Notes under the pieces: model-generated
Told to the model about the DNA's origin: nothing
The model's database searches: none
What the model saw: only the letters and a program-made list of their open reading frames with translations
Shown: piece after piece, positions 9,640 to 18,605 of the stretch
How positions within the stretch are numbered: the first letter of the stretch is position 1
How the letters are laid out: each line of letters opens with the position of its first letter
Program-made: the position numbers and the translations under genes
From: Streptomyces bacillaris
Lineage (GTDB): Bacteria; Actinomycetota; Actinomycetes; Streptomycetales; Streptomycetaceae
DNA: 64,000 nt
Assembly: GCF_003268675.1 (NCBI RefSeq)
Contig: NZ_CP029378.1
Span: 2,170,001 to 2,234,000 of the forward strand
Reading direction: 5' to 3'

Positions 9640-9839
9640 CGTTCCGCGCCGTCTTCCTCAGGTACTGCCGCCCGATATGCCTGGTCCACTCCCGAAGTTG
9701 CCCGTCTTCGGCAGGGGGCGCGGGCCCGGGGCGGGGTCGTCGGGCCCCCGGGCCGGTGTGCGTTCGGGGCACCGGCCCTGCCCGCCCGTTGCCCTCGCGA
9801 CCCTGCTGCGCAGCCGCCCGGGCGGCTTACGGTCGCAGG

Positions 9840-11279
9840 GTGACCACATCTGCCGAACTCGAAATGCCCACGGTGACGGTGTCGCCCGGCGGTACCGCGA
9901 CGACGACGCTGACCGTGCGCAACGACGGTGACATCGTCGAGGCCTACACGCTCGAAGTCGTCGGCGACTGCGCCGCGTGGAGCACCGTCGAGCCGGCCCG
10001 CGTCTCGCTCTACCCGGGCACCTCCGAGACGGTGACCCTCACCTTCGCCCCGCCCCGCTCGCACGAGGTCCGGGCGGGCGAGACCCCGCTGGCCGTCCGC
10101 GTCCTGCCCGCGGAGCACCCGGAGTCGGTGGTGGTCCCGGAGGGCACGGTCACCGTGGAGCCCTTCCACGAGCTGCGCACCGAGCTGGAGCCGCGCCGCC
10201 GCCGGGGCTGGCTGGGCGCCCGCTTCCGTACCGCAGTGCAGAACAAGGGGAACACCCCCGTCGACGTCACCCTGACGGGCAAGCAGGACGGGGAGGAGCT
10301 GCGGCTCGGCTTCACTCCGGCCCAGAAGCGGCTGGAGCCCGGCGAGTCGGCCGAGATGAAGCTGAAGGTCCGCGCGACCAAGCTGATCTGGTTCGGTGAG
10401 CCGGCCACCTGGCCGTTCGAGGTGCAGGCCGCCGAGGCCGACGCGCCCGTCGAGGCCGCCGAGCCCGCCACCGTGGGAGCCACGGGGGCCGCAGGGGCAG
10501 CGGGTTCCGTCGGCGCCAAGGAGCCCACTCGCCCGGAGCCCGTACGGCAGGAGCCGGGCAGCCCCGACCTGTTGCGGCCCGAGCCCGTCCCCGGCGAGTT
10601 CCTCCAGCTGCCGGTCCTGCCCAAGTGGCTGCTGATCGTGCTGGCCGCCCTGCTGGCGCTGCTGCTCGCCTGGTTCGCCCTGGTCCGGCCCGCGGTGAAG
10701 AGCACCGCCAAGCAGGCGGCGACCGAGGCCGCGCAGGAGGAGGCCGCCCGCGGCGAACAGCAGCAGGGTTCGGCCACGCCGGGCGGCCCGGACAACCCGG
10801 CGGGAGGCCAGGGGCAGGGCACCGGTCCGGACGGCCAGGGCACGCCCGGTGGCAACGGCGGCTCCGGTACGGGACCGGGAACAGGCACCGGTCCGGGCGG
10901 TACGGGCACCGGGGGCACCCAGCAGAGCTCCGCGACGATCGACGTGGAGAGCCAGGCCGGCGGCCCCGAGGTGGCGGAGACGTACCAGGTTCCGCAGGGC
11001 AAGGTGTTCGGGATCACGGACCTCGTGGTGGCGAACTTCCAGGGCGACGAGGGGGTGCTGACCATCTCCTTCGGAGAGCGGAAGATCACCACCATCGCGC
11101 TGGAAACCTTCCGCAACCAGGACTATCACTGGGTCACCCCCATTCAGATTCCGGAGAACGCCACGGTCACCGCTGCCGTCACCTGCACCAAGCCCGGCAC
11201 CCCGGCGACCGGAACGCAGGCTTCGGGCTGCCATCAGGTGGTTAACGTCAGCGGTGTACTCAGCGATCTCGCACGGTAG
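9840..11279 (+). CDS. Membrane-anchored Ig-like protein of the CIS locus
   Basis: A 479-residue protein, not a known enzyme from what I can see. An N-terminal beta-sandwich (about residues 1-95, PTVTVSPGGTATTTLTVRN) and a second one (100-185) are followed by an Ala/Glu/Pro-rich stretch. One transmembrane helix (WLLIVLAALLALLLAW, about 262-282), a Gly/Pro/Gln/Thr-rich linker and a C-terminal beta domain (about 365-479) come next. There is no signal peptide, so the N-terminal part is probably cytoplasmic and the C-terminal domain outside. I start at the GTG at 9840, where the first domain begins and GCAGG lies just upstream. From memory, similar genes next to Streptomyces CIS loci are annotated hydrolytic protein, but no catalytic motif is evident. 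Confidence 0.75.
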   Translation: MTTSAELEMPTVTVSPGGTATTTLTVRNDGDIVEAYTLEVVGDCAAWSTVEPARVSLYPGTSETVTLTFAPPRSHEVRAGETPLAVRVLPAEHPESVVVPEGTVTVEPFHELRTELEPRRRRGWLGARFRTAVQNKGNTPVDVTLTGKQDGEELRLGFTPAQKRLEPGESAEMKLKVRATKLIWFGEPATWPFEVQAAEADAPVEAAEPATVGATGAAGAAGSVGAKEPTRPEPVRQEPGSPDLLRPEPVPGEFLQLPVLPKWLLIVLAALLALLLAWFALVRPAVKSTAKQAATEAAQEEAARGEQQQGSATPGGPDNPAGGQGQGTGPDGQGTPGGNGGSGTGPGTGTGPGGTGTGGTQQSSATIDVESQAGGPEVAETYQVPQGKVFGITDLVVANFQGDEGVLTISFGERKITTIALETFRNQDYHWVTPIQIPENATVTAAVTCTKPGTPATGTQASGCHQVVNVSGVLSDLAR

Positions 11280-12040
11280 AACACAGCGGAAACAGCGCCG
11301 GGCCCCCTGCGCCGCCGCCTTTCGGTGGCGGCAACGCCTTTCAGTGACGACAAGAGCAGAAACCGGCCCCCGGGGGAAACCCGGCGTGCCGAGTGGTGGC
11401 GGATTCATCCTCCCGAATACGCCAAAGGTCTACACCAGTTCGGTCACCTGTGACGCCCGGCATCCCGAGAAGAATATCCGGTTCCGGCGGTCCGGGTCAC
11501 GAACGGACCTGTTCAGAGCCGTTCCTGACGGTTCGGGGAGAGACAGCGGGCGCCCGATCGGAACCATCGGTCGCCCGCTTCCCTCCTCGGAAATCGGTGG
11601 GACGACCACACCTTCTGGGCGCATTCTGGCCGAATCCCGCCACACCACGGAGATTGCCGGGTCACCCCCGTACGCAATTGGGCCACTCCGCGTTCATCCA
11701 CAAAAAGAGATACCGAACACACTCCCCCGACGAACCGGAATCCTTCCCTCCGGGGAATCCCGCGGCCAATCCGCCACCGCGGACCGGACCGGAACTGTTC
11801 CGTGATCCGCTGTTCGCCTCTCCTTCGTCCCGGCCCTGTCGGAATACGCCCCTCCCGACGGTGGCGTGCGTGAATCCGGCGCGTGGCGCGGGCGGTCCGC
11901 CGAGGGCAGCGTTCACCGCCGCGGGGGTGCCCGGGAAGGCAGCGCCCTTGCCCCGCGCCCAGGACTTCCGGACCTACTCCCCGTCACCACCGCCGGGCAA
12001 GACTGGCCGGTGAACGAGTGACCACCCCGAAGGAGCGAGC
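11280..12040. other. 761-base gene-free stretch upstream of the sheath gene
   Basis: No reading frame here has Streptomyces-like codon bias with a ribosome binding site. It holds the hairpin at 11311-11332 and a second one at 11545-11579 (13 pairs, one mismatch, 7-base loop, stem beginning AGCGGGCG, followed by TTCCCTCC). A relatively A-rich segment lies at 11693-11720. The sheath operon promoter must lie in here, probably after the second hairpin, but I cannot pick a convincing -35/-10 pair. Confidence 0.5.
11311..11332 (+). terminator. Hairpin after the membrane-protein gene
   Basis: GCCGCCGCC, a TTTC loop and GGTGGCGGC form a 9-bp stem with one G-T pair, 32 bases past the stop at 11279. 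No T run follows. Confidence 0.5.
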
Positions 12041-13582
12041 ATGCCGTCGTACCTCACCCCCGGTGTATACGTGGAGGAGGTGCAGTCCGGAGCACGGCCC
12101 ATCGAGGGAGTCGGCACCGCGGTCGCAGCCTTCGTCGGCTTCGCCGAGACAGGCCCCTTCCACCAGCCGACGCTGGTGACCAACTGGGACCAGTACGTCC
12201 AGACGTTCGGCACCTTCACCGCCGACACCTACCTCACCCACGCCGTCTACGGCTTCTTCGCCAACGGCGGCGGCGCGGCCTACATCGTGCGCATCGGCGG
12301 CCCCGCCCAGGGCTCCTCCGGCTCCACGGGCCCCGGCGCCGTCGCCCCCGCCCCGGCGCCCGTCGCGCTCGGCGGCTTCCTGGTCTCCGCCAAGTCCGGT
12401 ACGGGCGACGGCCTCTCGGTCGAGATCGCCGACGCCGAGGGCGAGAACCCCCCGGAGGACCGCTTCAAGCTGCTGGTCCGTCAGGCCGGCAAGGTGGTGG
12501 AGACGTACGACGTCTCCACCCGCAAGAACGTCAAGGGCTACCTGGTCACCCAGGCCCGCGACTCCAAGCTGATCCAGGTCGCCGAGCAGCCCGGCACGGC
12601 CCAGAGCCGCCCCGAGAAGCAGACCGTCGCCCTGGCCCCGGCCACACCCGCCCCCGGTTCCGGTGTGGCGCGGCTCGACGCCTCGGAGTACGTCGGTGAC
12701 GCCGCCGCCCGTACCGGGTTCGCGGGTCTGGAGGCGATCGACGAGATCACCATGGTCGCCGTCCCGGACCTGATGAGCGCCTTCCAGCGCGGCGAGATCG
12801 ACGCCGAGGGCGTCAAGACCGTGCAGCTGGCCGTCATCTCGCACTGCGAGCAGATGGGCGACCGGGTCGCCGTCCTGGACACCCCGCCCGGGCTCAACGC
12901 CCAGCAGGTCCGCACCTGGCGCAACGACGAGGCCGGCTACGACTCGCGCTACGCCACCCTCTACTACCCCTGGGTCAAGGTCTTCGACCCGGCGAGCGGC
13001 CGCAACTCCCTGGTCCCGCCGAGCGGTCACGTGGCCGGTGTCTGGGCGCGCAGCGACGGTGAGCGCGGAGTCCACAAGGCCCCCGCCAACGAGGTCATCC
13101 GCGGTGCGGTGGACCTGGAGATCCGGCTCAGCAAGGGCGAGCAGGACCTGCTGAACCCGATCGGCGTCAACTGCGTCCGGGCCTTCCCGGGCCGGGGCAT
13201 CCGCATCTGGGGCGCCCGCACCCTCTCCTCCGACCCGGCCTGGCGCTACCTCAACGTGCGCCGGCTCTTCAACTACCTGGAGGAGTCCATCCTCCTGGGC
13301 ACCCAGTGGGTGGTGTTCGAGCCGAACGACGACCGTCTCTGGTCGAGCATCCGGCGCAACGTCACCGCCTTCCTCACCGAGGAGTGGCGCCGCGGCGCGC
13401 TGTTCGGCCGCACGGCCGAGGAGGCGTTCTACGTCCGGTGCGACCGGAGCAACAACCCGCAGGAGTCGATCGACCTCGGTCAGGTCGTCTGCGAGATCGG
13501 GGTCGCCCCGGTGAAGCCGGCGGAGTTCGTGGTCTTCCGGCTCTCGCAGTTCTCCGACAGCACCAGCCTCGTCGACGAGTGA
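12041..13582 (+). CDS. Contractile tail sheath protein (Cis2/Pvc2-like)
   Basis: A 513-residue phage-tail sheath protein. It starts with the typical YLTPGVYVEEV segment, then GVGTAVAAFVGFAETGP, and ends with the conserved C-terminal sheath domain (about 330-510: NCVRAFPGRGIRIWGARTL, LFNYLEESI, WVVFEPND, AEEAFYVRCD). Sheath subunits stack in helical rings around the inner tube and contract to drive it forward. A strong GAAGGAG 5 bases before the ATG fixes the start. It is the first structural gene of the rightward arm, 63 bases before the tube gene. A single sheath gene is present, whereas Afp and PVC systems carry several. Confidence 0.97.
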   Translation: MPSYLTPGVYVEEVQSGARPIEGVGTAVAAFVGFAETGPFHQPTLVTNWDQYVQTFGTFTADTYLTHAVYGFFANGGGAAYIVRIGGPAQGSSGSTGPGAVAPAPAPVALGGFLVSAKSGTGDGLSVEIADAEGENPPEDRFKLLVRQAGKVVETYDVSTRKNVKGYLVTQARDSKLIQVAEQPGTAQSRPEKQTVALAPATPAPGSGVARLDASEYVGDAAARTGFAGLEAIDEITMVAVPDLMSAFQRGEIDAEGVKTVQLAVISHCEQMGDRVAVLDTPPGLNAQQVRTWRNDEAGYDSRYATLYYPWVKVFDPASGRNSLVPPSGHVAGVWARSDGERGVHKAPANEVIRGAVDLEIRLSKGEQDLLNPIGVNCVRAFPGRGIRIWGARTLSSDPAWRYLNVRRLFNYLEESILLGTQWVVFEPNDDRLWSSIRRNVTAFLTEEWRRGALFGRTAEEAFYVRCDRSNNPQESIDLGQVVCEIGVAPVKPAEFVVFRLSQFSDSTSLVDE

Positions 13583-13644
13583 CCCTCGCAGCCCCTTTCC
13601 CCCACCCACAGCACCATCGCAACCGGAACAGGTGACACACAGTC

Positions 13645-14085
13645 ATGGCAGAGGGCGACGCTCTTTCCACCCACGTCTTCGGCGTGCAGCTCGGCGGCTA
13701 TCTCGTGGAGTCCATCCAGGAGATCAGCGGGCTGACCGTCGAGGAGGAGGTCGTCGAGGTCCGTCAGGTGACCTCCGACGGCAAGCAGATCATCCGCAAG
13801 CAGCCGGGGGCGCGCCAGGCCGGTGAGGTGACGATCACCCGCGGGCTCGACAAGAGCAGCGAGTTCACCACCTGGATCAAGGAGACGCTCAACAACGGGG
13901 CCGTCGACACCGCGCGCCAGAACCTCACGATCGAGATCAAGGACTCGACCGGTGAGACCGTCCGGCGCATCCAGCTCATGCAGGGCTGGGCCTCCAAGTG
14001 GGAGGGCCCCTCGCTCAAGGCCGGCGAGTCCAGCGCCGCGACCGAGACGGTGACCATCACCTTCGAGGAGATCGTGGTCGAATGA
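13645..14085 (+). CDS. Inner tube protein (Cis1/Pvc1, gp19-like)
   Basis: A 146-residue tail-tube protein of the T4 gp19-like family: FGVQLGGYLVESIQEISGL at the N-terminus, TITRGLDKS.EF..W in the middle and a C-terminal W.SKWEGPSLKA segment ending in beta strands (VTITFEEIVVE). Hexameric rings of this protein form the tube inside the sheath. Its stop overlaps the next start (ATGA). The ribosome site is weak (AGGTG about 11 bases upstream), which is odd for so abundant a protein. Confidence 0.95.
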   Translation: MAEGDALSTHVFGVQLGGYLVESIQEISGLTVEEEVVEVRQVTSDGKQIIRKQPGARQAGEVTITRGLDKSSEFTTWIKETLNNGAVDTARQNLTIEIKDSTGETVRRIQLMQGWASKWEGPSLKAGESSAATETVTITFEEIVVE

Positions 14086-14600
14086 GGCGCCGCACCGTCT
14101 CGCCGGGCAGCGGCCTCGAAGAGACCCTCGACAACCTGGCCGCGGCGGCCGCCGCACGCCAGGAGGCTCCGGCCGCCGCGGCGCCCGCGGCGGCGGCCCC
14201 CGCCCGCGCACCCCAGCGCGAACGGGAGTCCCTGCAGACGGAGTTCGCCTTCGAGCTGCCCCGCGGGTACGTGGACGACGAGGGCCAGGTGCACCGGCAC
14301 GGCACCATGCGGCTCGCCACCGCCCGGGACGAGCTGCGCCCGCAGATCGACCTGCGGGTGAAGGAGAACCCGGCGTATCTGTCGGTGGTGCTGCTGAGCC
14401 AGGTGATCACCCAGCTCGGCACGGTCACCGATGTGCACGCCGGGATCGTGGAGCGGATGTACGCCACCGACGTGGCGTTCCTCCAGGACTTCTACCGCCG
14501 GATCAACAGCGAGGGCCACACGCACGCCGCGGTGACCTGCCCGCTCTGCCACGGCTCGTTCGAGGTGGACCTCTCGGGTGGGCGCCTGGGGGAATCGTGA
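14082..14600 (+). CDS. Small CIS assembly protein with a C-terminal CxxC motif
   Basis: A 172-residue protein directly coupled to the tube gene (ATGA) and to the next small gene (GTGA). The first 60 residues are Ala/Pro-rich and probably disordered. The rest, beginning near LQTEFAFELPRGY, looks like a tail assembly protein that follows tube genes in many contractile systems. A C-terminal HTHAAVTCPLCHGSFEV holds two Cys and flanking His residues that could bind zinc. Its position fits a tube-associated chaperone, but I cannot name a family with certainty. Confidence 0.8.
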   Translation: MRRRTVSPGSGLEETLDNLAAAAAARQEAPAAAAPAAAAPARAPQRERESLQTEFAFELPRGYVDDEGQVHRHGTMRLATARDELRPQIDLRVKENPAYLSVVLLSQVITQLGTVTDVHAGIVERMYATDVAFLQDFYRRINSEGHTHAAVTCPLCHGSFEVDLSGGRLGES

Positions 14601-14755
14601 CGTACGCGCTTCCCCGGTTGCGGGAGGAGATCGCGTACGTCGCCTACCACTTCCATTGGCAGCGTGAGGACATTCTCGACCTCACCCACGCGGAGCGTCA
14701 GCAGTGGGTGCGGGAGATAGCGCGGATCAACACCCGCGTCAACGAAGGCGGGTGA
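14597..14755 (+). CDS. 52-residue CIS small protein (DUF6760-like)
   Basis: A very short gene, GTG at 14597 to TGA at 14753-14755, translating VTYALPRLREEIAYVAY and then HFHWQREDILDLTHAERQQW. The aromatic/acidic W..EDILDL...ER..WV pattern is what I recall for the DUF6760 family found after tube-assembly genes in contractile injection loci. The start overlaps the previous stop (GTGA), and only 4 bases separate it from the next gene. It is helical and may be an assembly factor; the function is unknown. Confidence 0.82.
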   Translation: MTYALPRLREEIAYVAYHFHWQREDILDLTHAERQQWVREIARINTRVNEGG

Positions 14756-14759
14756 TCGT

Positions 14760-17700
14760 GTGGGGTTCGGGGACTGGCTGCGCCGCCGGACGGACGGGCC
14801 GGGGGCAGGTGTCGCTGATGCGGTTGCCGGTCCGGTTGCCGGTTCCGGGGGTGATGCTTCGGCTGGTGTCGGGGCTGATGCTGCGGCTGAGGTCGGGGCC
14901 TCCGCTTCCGGCGGTTCCGCTTCCGGTTCCGGCGGCTCCGGCGGTTCCGACTGGGACGGGGGGTGGCGTCGGGTCGCCCCGCCCGCGGTGACCGTCGCCC
15001 GGTCCTCGATCGGGGTGAGCGACGGCCTGCGGTTCCGGTCCCAGCTCGCTTCGTGGCAGAACCCCACCCTCGGCGGCGAGTTGGGCCACGCCGTCATGCC
15101 GTCGGCTCCCGTGGGCCTCATCCACGGCGTCGCCCGCCCGGGCGTCCCGCGTTCCGCTTCCCCCGGGGGGCCGCTGCTGCTGCGGGCGGCCCGTCCGGAG
15201 GCGGAGGGCGAGCCGGGCGGGGCGGCGGGGACCGCTGCGGGCGAGCTGCCCGCGGCGAAGACCGTACGGACGGTACGGCCGAAGGCCACGCCGACCGTGC
15301 AGCGCACGGCGAAGGCGACGAAGGAAGCGCAGACCGGGGGCGCTGCGGCTCCGGCTGCTCCGACGGCTTCTGCTGCTCCTGCGCCCCCTGCTGCTCGGGA
15401 AGGTGCCGGGGCTGCGGGCCCGGACACGAGTGCCTCTTCGGCTGCGGAGCCCGTACCGGCTTCGGCTTCGGCTTCGGCTTCGGCTTCGGCTTCGGCTTCG
15501 GCTTCGGCTTCGGCTTCGGCTTCGGCTTCGGTACAGCGTGCGCGGCCTGCCGCTGTACGTCCTCGGCACACCGCACCACCGCTGATCGTGGCCCGGCGTC
15601 CGGCGATGCGGCTGCGGCAGATCACGGGGGTGGCGCCGAGCGGGCCGGCAGCCCCGGCTCCCAGCCCCGCAGCCGCCCCGACTGCCTCTTCCGTACCTGC
15701 AGTGCCTGCAGTGCCTGCCGTGCCTGCCGCTCCCGCTGCGGCCGCCGCTCCCTCCTCACCTGCTGGTGCCGCCCCCGAGGCCGTACGTCCCGCCCTCGGC
15801 AAGCCTCTGCGCGAGATGCCCTCCGGGGCCATCCCCGCCGCACCGGCAGGGCAAGGGCAGGCCTCACCAGCTGCCCCGGCAGGGCAGGACGCGGCGGCCA
15901 TGCCGGTGCTGCAGCGCCGGGCGGCGGAGACAACGGCAGCGGCTGGGCCCACCTCGCCCGCTGCCCCGGCACCGGAGCAGCGGGTGGTGACGAAGACGCC
16001 CCGCACCTCGCCCGCCGCACCGACGCCCGTACAGAAGGCTCCGGCCACGGGCTCGACCCAGGCACGGGGGCAGGCGCAGGGGCCGACGTCCGCCGCCGCA
16101 GCACCGCATGAGGTTCAGCGCCGGGCCGATGCCTCCGGTTCGGACTCCGGTGCCCGCGCCCGTACGCGTGGAGGGATCGGTACGCCGCTCCCCTCGCTCC
16201 CGTCGACCGCCCGGCTCCAGCCCGACGCGCCCCTCCTCGGCGACCGCCGCCGTACGCAGCCGGGCCCCTCGGCCACCCCGGGCACCCCGGCTTCTCCGAG
16301 CGGCACGCCCCCGCAGACCTCCGCCACGCCCCCGAGCGCACCGACCACCCCGAGCGCGCCGCCCTCGATGCCGGTGCGCTCGTCCGCCGCGCCCGTACAG
16401 CGCGCGGCGGACGGCGGACACCCCCACTCCCGTACGAGTACGCGTGTCAGTACGGCCCCGAGTACGCCCGCACCCGGCGCCACCGCCTCCCCGGCCGCTC
16501 CCCCGGCGCCGGTCCGCATCCGGAACATCGGCCCGCGGCCGCGCCCGGGGCAGACCGCCGCAGCGCCACTTGCACCCACCGTCCAGCGGGCACGCACCCT
16601 GCTCTCGGGCAGGACGCTGGAGGTGAACACCGGTTCCGCCGAAGGATTCTCGGCGGTACCGGCCACCACGGCCGACGGCACCACGGCCCGCCCGGTCGTG
16701 GCGGCCACCTGGCGCCGCGACGTTCAGCAGCCGGCCCACGGATCCCCCGGCCCGCCCCCGGGTGCTCAGGGCTTTGCGCCCCCATCGGCCGCAGGCGCGC
16801 AGCCCGCCGCCCTCCGGCACAGCTCGGCGTCCGCCGCCCCGCCCCACCTGACCACCCGCACCTCCGGCCCGGCCGCCGCACCCGCGTCCCCGGCAGCAAC
16901 CCCGGCGCCCGGCGCCACCGTCCAGCGCGCCGTGCACGCCGCCTCCGCCTTTACGTCCCGGCGGGCCTCCGGCGGCGGAACCGGCCCGCAGCAGGCCACC
17001 ACCGCACCCCAGGCCACGCCGACCCGCAAGACGCCCAGGCGCAAGGCGGACCGCACCCGTAAGGCAGACCGCACTCGTAAGGCGGACCGCGCCACCGCGA
17101 AGCCCGCCCAGAACAGCTCCCCCGCCCCGACCCCGGTGACCGCCCCGGCCCCGGCAACGCACGCGCACGCGCACGCCCCTGGTGGCGTGCTCCAACGGCT
17201 CGTACGGCGGCGATCCGCGCCCAGCTCCGTACCCACGGCCGCGGCACCCTCCAGCCCGGGCAGCCCGGCCGCCGAGCAGGCGCCGATGCCTCCCGCGAAG
17301 GGCTCCGGCCACCACGGCTCGCAGCCGCCCGCCGTCCAGCTCGCCGCCTCGGCCTCCGCCGCCGCGCCACGCACACCGACCCTGCCGTCGATGCCCACCG
17401 CGACATCCCCGGCAGCCGCGCCCGCACCGCAGCACGCCCCGACCACCGCCCCGCGCACCCCCGCCACCGCGACCACCCGCCACCGCCCGGTCCCGGTCGT
17501 CCGCCCCCATCCCCCCGCACCGGCCCAGCACGGGGCCATCGTCGTCCCCGTCCAGCGGATGCCCCTGCCGGTCGTGCCCGACCCGGCCGGTCCGCCGCCC
17601 GCAGGTCCGGCCCCCGGCGGCGACGCCCCCGCGTACGGGCCACAGCCCCTCTCCGTACGGGTTCCGCCGCGCACGCCCTCCCCGGCCCGCGGCGCGAGTG

Positions 17701-18035
17701 GTCCCGGCACCACGCACCGGCAGCCGCCGACCCAGGCCCAGGCGCTCCAGCGCGCGGCCGCCCAAGCGGGCCTCACCGGCGTCCCGGTGAAGGCGGTCCC
17801 GCCGAAGAGCGCCCGGCCGACGACCATCCAGCGGTCCGACACCACCGACGCCGCCGACATCACGGGCACCCCCGACACCATCCCCGCAGAGACCACCGCA
17901 CCCGCGAACCGGATCACCGGGGCGGAGCTGGACGCGCTGGCCCGGCGGTTGATCGACCCCGTCAGCCGGCTGATCCGGGCCGACATGCGGCGCGGGCGGG
18001 AGCGCGCCGGGCGGCCCCACGACGGCCGCCGCTGA
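14760..18035 (+). CDS. 1091-residue disordered Pro/Ala-rich CIS protein with repeated VQR motifs
   Basis: A giant low-complexity protein between the two tube genes. A short folded N-terminus (MGFGDWLRRRTDG) and a conserved-looking stretch near residues 80-130 precede about 900 residues rich in Ala, Pro, Thr and Ser. Scattered through these are copies of a short motif, hydrophobic-Gln-Arg (VQR, LQR, IQR), at about residues 180, 258, 384, 452, 546, 607, 721, 811, 931, 996 and 1023, plus VQK near 423 and VQL near 858. The last 45 residues form a charged helix (ITGAELDALARRLIDPVSRL). A 12-copy Ala-Ser repeat lies at about 234-257. The size and position would suit a tape-measure or luminal protein, but it is not the usual coiled coil. 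The start is the GTG at 14760, 4 bases after the previous stop. Confidence 0.82.
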   Translation: MGFGDWLRRRTDGPGAGVADAVAGPVAGSGGDASAGVGADAAAEVGASASGGSASGSGGSGGSDWDGGWRRVAPPAVTVARSSIGVSDGLRFRSQLASWQNPTLGGELGHAVMPSAPVGLIHGVARPGVPRSASPGGPLLLRAARPEAEGEPGGAAGTAAGELPAAKTVRTVRPKATPTVQRTAKATKEAQTGGAAAPAAPTASAAPAPPAAREGAGAAGPDTSASSAAEPVPASASASASASASASASASASASASVQRARPAAVRPRHTAPPLIVARRPAMRLRQITGVAPSGPAAPAPSPAAAPTASSVPAVPAVPAVPAAPAAAAAPSSPAGAAPEAVRPALGKPLREMPSGAIPAAPAGQGQASPAAPAGQDAAAMPVLQRRAAETTAAAGPTSPAAPAPEQRVVTKTPRTSPAAPTPVQKAPATGSTQARGQAQGPTSAAAAPHEVQRRADASGSDSGARARTRGGIGTPLPSLPSTARLQPDAPLLGDRRRTQPGPSATPGTPASPSGTPPQTSATPPSAPTTPSAPPSMPVRSSAAPVQRAADGGHPHSRTSTRVSTAPSTPAPGATASPAAPPAPVRIRNIGPRPRPGQTAAAPLAPTVQRARTLLSGRTLEVNTGSAEGFSAVPATTADGTTARPVVAATWRRDVQQPAHGSPGPPPGAQGFAPPSAAGAQPAALRHSSASAAPPHLTTRTSGPAAAPASPAATPAPGATVQRAVHAASAFTSRRASGGGTGPQQATTAPQATPTRKTPRRKADRTRKADRTRKADRATAKPAQNSSPAPTPVTAPAPATHAHAHAPGGVLQRLVRRRSAPSSVPTAAAPSSPGSPAAEQAPMPPAKGSGHHGSQPPAVQLAASASAAAPRTPTLPSMPTATSPAAAPAPQHAPTTAPRTPATATTRHRPVPVVRPHPPAPAQHGAIVVPVQRMPLPVVPDPAGPPPAGPAPGGDAPAYGPQPLSVRVPPRTPSPARGASGPGTTHRQPPTQAQALQRAAAQAGLTGVPVKAVPPKSARPTTIQRSDTTDAADITGTPDTIPAETTAPANRITGAELDALARRLIDPVSRLIRADMRRGRERAGRPHDGRR
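15459..15530 (+). repeat. 12 perfect copies of GCTTCG
   Basis: An uninterrupted 72-base hexanucleotide tandem repeat inside the VQR-motif gene, encoding (Ala-Ser)12. TCG and GCT codons are not the preferred ones here (neighbours use GCC and AGC/TCC), so the tract is atypical in codon choice. Copy changes stay in frame, so length can vary without loss of the protein. Confidence 0.97.
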
Positions 18036-18112
18036 GGAGCCTCGGCCCCCGCACACCGCCCCCCCGCAGGAACAAGCTCCAGCACCGCACAGCAGAGAAG
18101 AAGAGAAACGGC

Positions 18113-18538
18113 ATGACGGACAACATCTTCGCGACGAGCGTGTTCTTCAAGCTCGTGATCGGCGGCAGCGACCTGGGGGCCTTCCACACCTGCTCGGGGC
18201 TGGGCGCGGAGGTGGAGATGGAGACGTACGCCGAGGGCGGCAACAACGGCTTCACCTGGCATCTGCCGGGACGCATCACCTGGACCAACATCACGCTGAC
18301 CCGGCCGGTCACCGCCGACACGATGAAGATCGCCCGCTGGCTGAACGAGACGATCCAGCGGGTCGAGCCGAAGGACGGCGAGATCGTCGCCCTGCGTCCG
18401 GACCTCAGCCGGATCATCAGCTGGCAGGTGCAGGGCATCGTCCCGGTGCGCTGGCAGGGCCCCTCGTTCGACCCGGCCAACTCCCAGGCGGCGATCGAGA
18501 CGTTGGAGATCGCGCACGAGGGGCTCGAGGCCTCCTGA
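18113..18538 (+). CDS. Second tail tube protein (Cis1b/Pvc5-like)
   Basis: A 141-residue tube-family protein, distinct from the one at 13645. It starts TDNIFATSVFFKLVIGG and has FHTCSGLGAEVEMETYAEGGNN, LPGRITWTNITLTRPVT and a C-terminal PVRWQGPSFDPANSQAAIETLEIAHEG. This is the typical gp19-like variant that caps or begins the tube at the baseplate in PVC/Afp systems. It is preceded by GAGAAGAAGAGAAA rather than a strong Shine-Dalgarno site. It begins the baseplate half of the operon. Confidence 0.95.
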   Translation: MTDNIFATSVFFKLVIGGSDLGAFHTCSGLGAEVEMETYAEGGNNGFTWHLPGRITWTNITLTRPVTADTMKIARWLNETIQRVEPKDGEIVALRPDLSRIISWQVQGIVPVRWQGPSFDPANSQAAIETLEIAHEGLEAS

Positions 18539-18605
18539 TGAACCGTCACCATCGAGTCAGCGCCCCAGTCAGCGCCCCAGCCCCCGGCCCGGAAGGAGGA
18601 ACGCC

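Noticed and set aside
12041..13582. An integrated prophage instead of a CIS
   Set aside because: No capsid, terminase, integrase or lysis genes; ATPase and DUF4255 genes are CIS hallmarks.
15118..15579. Minus-strand frame with (Lys-Pro)n over the GCTTCG repeat
   Set aside because: It is just the repeat read backwards; no start signal and no conserved part.
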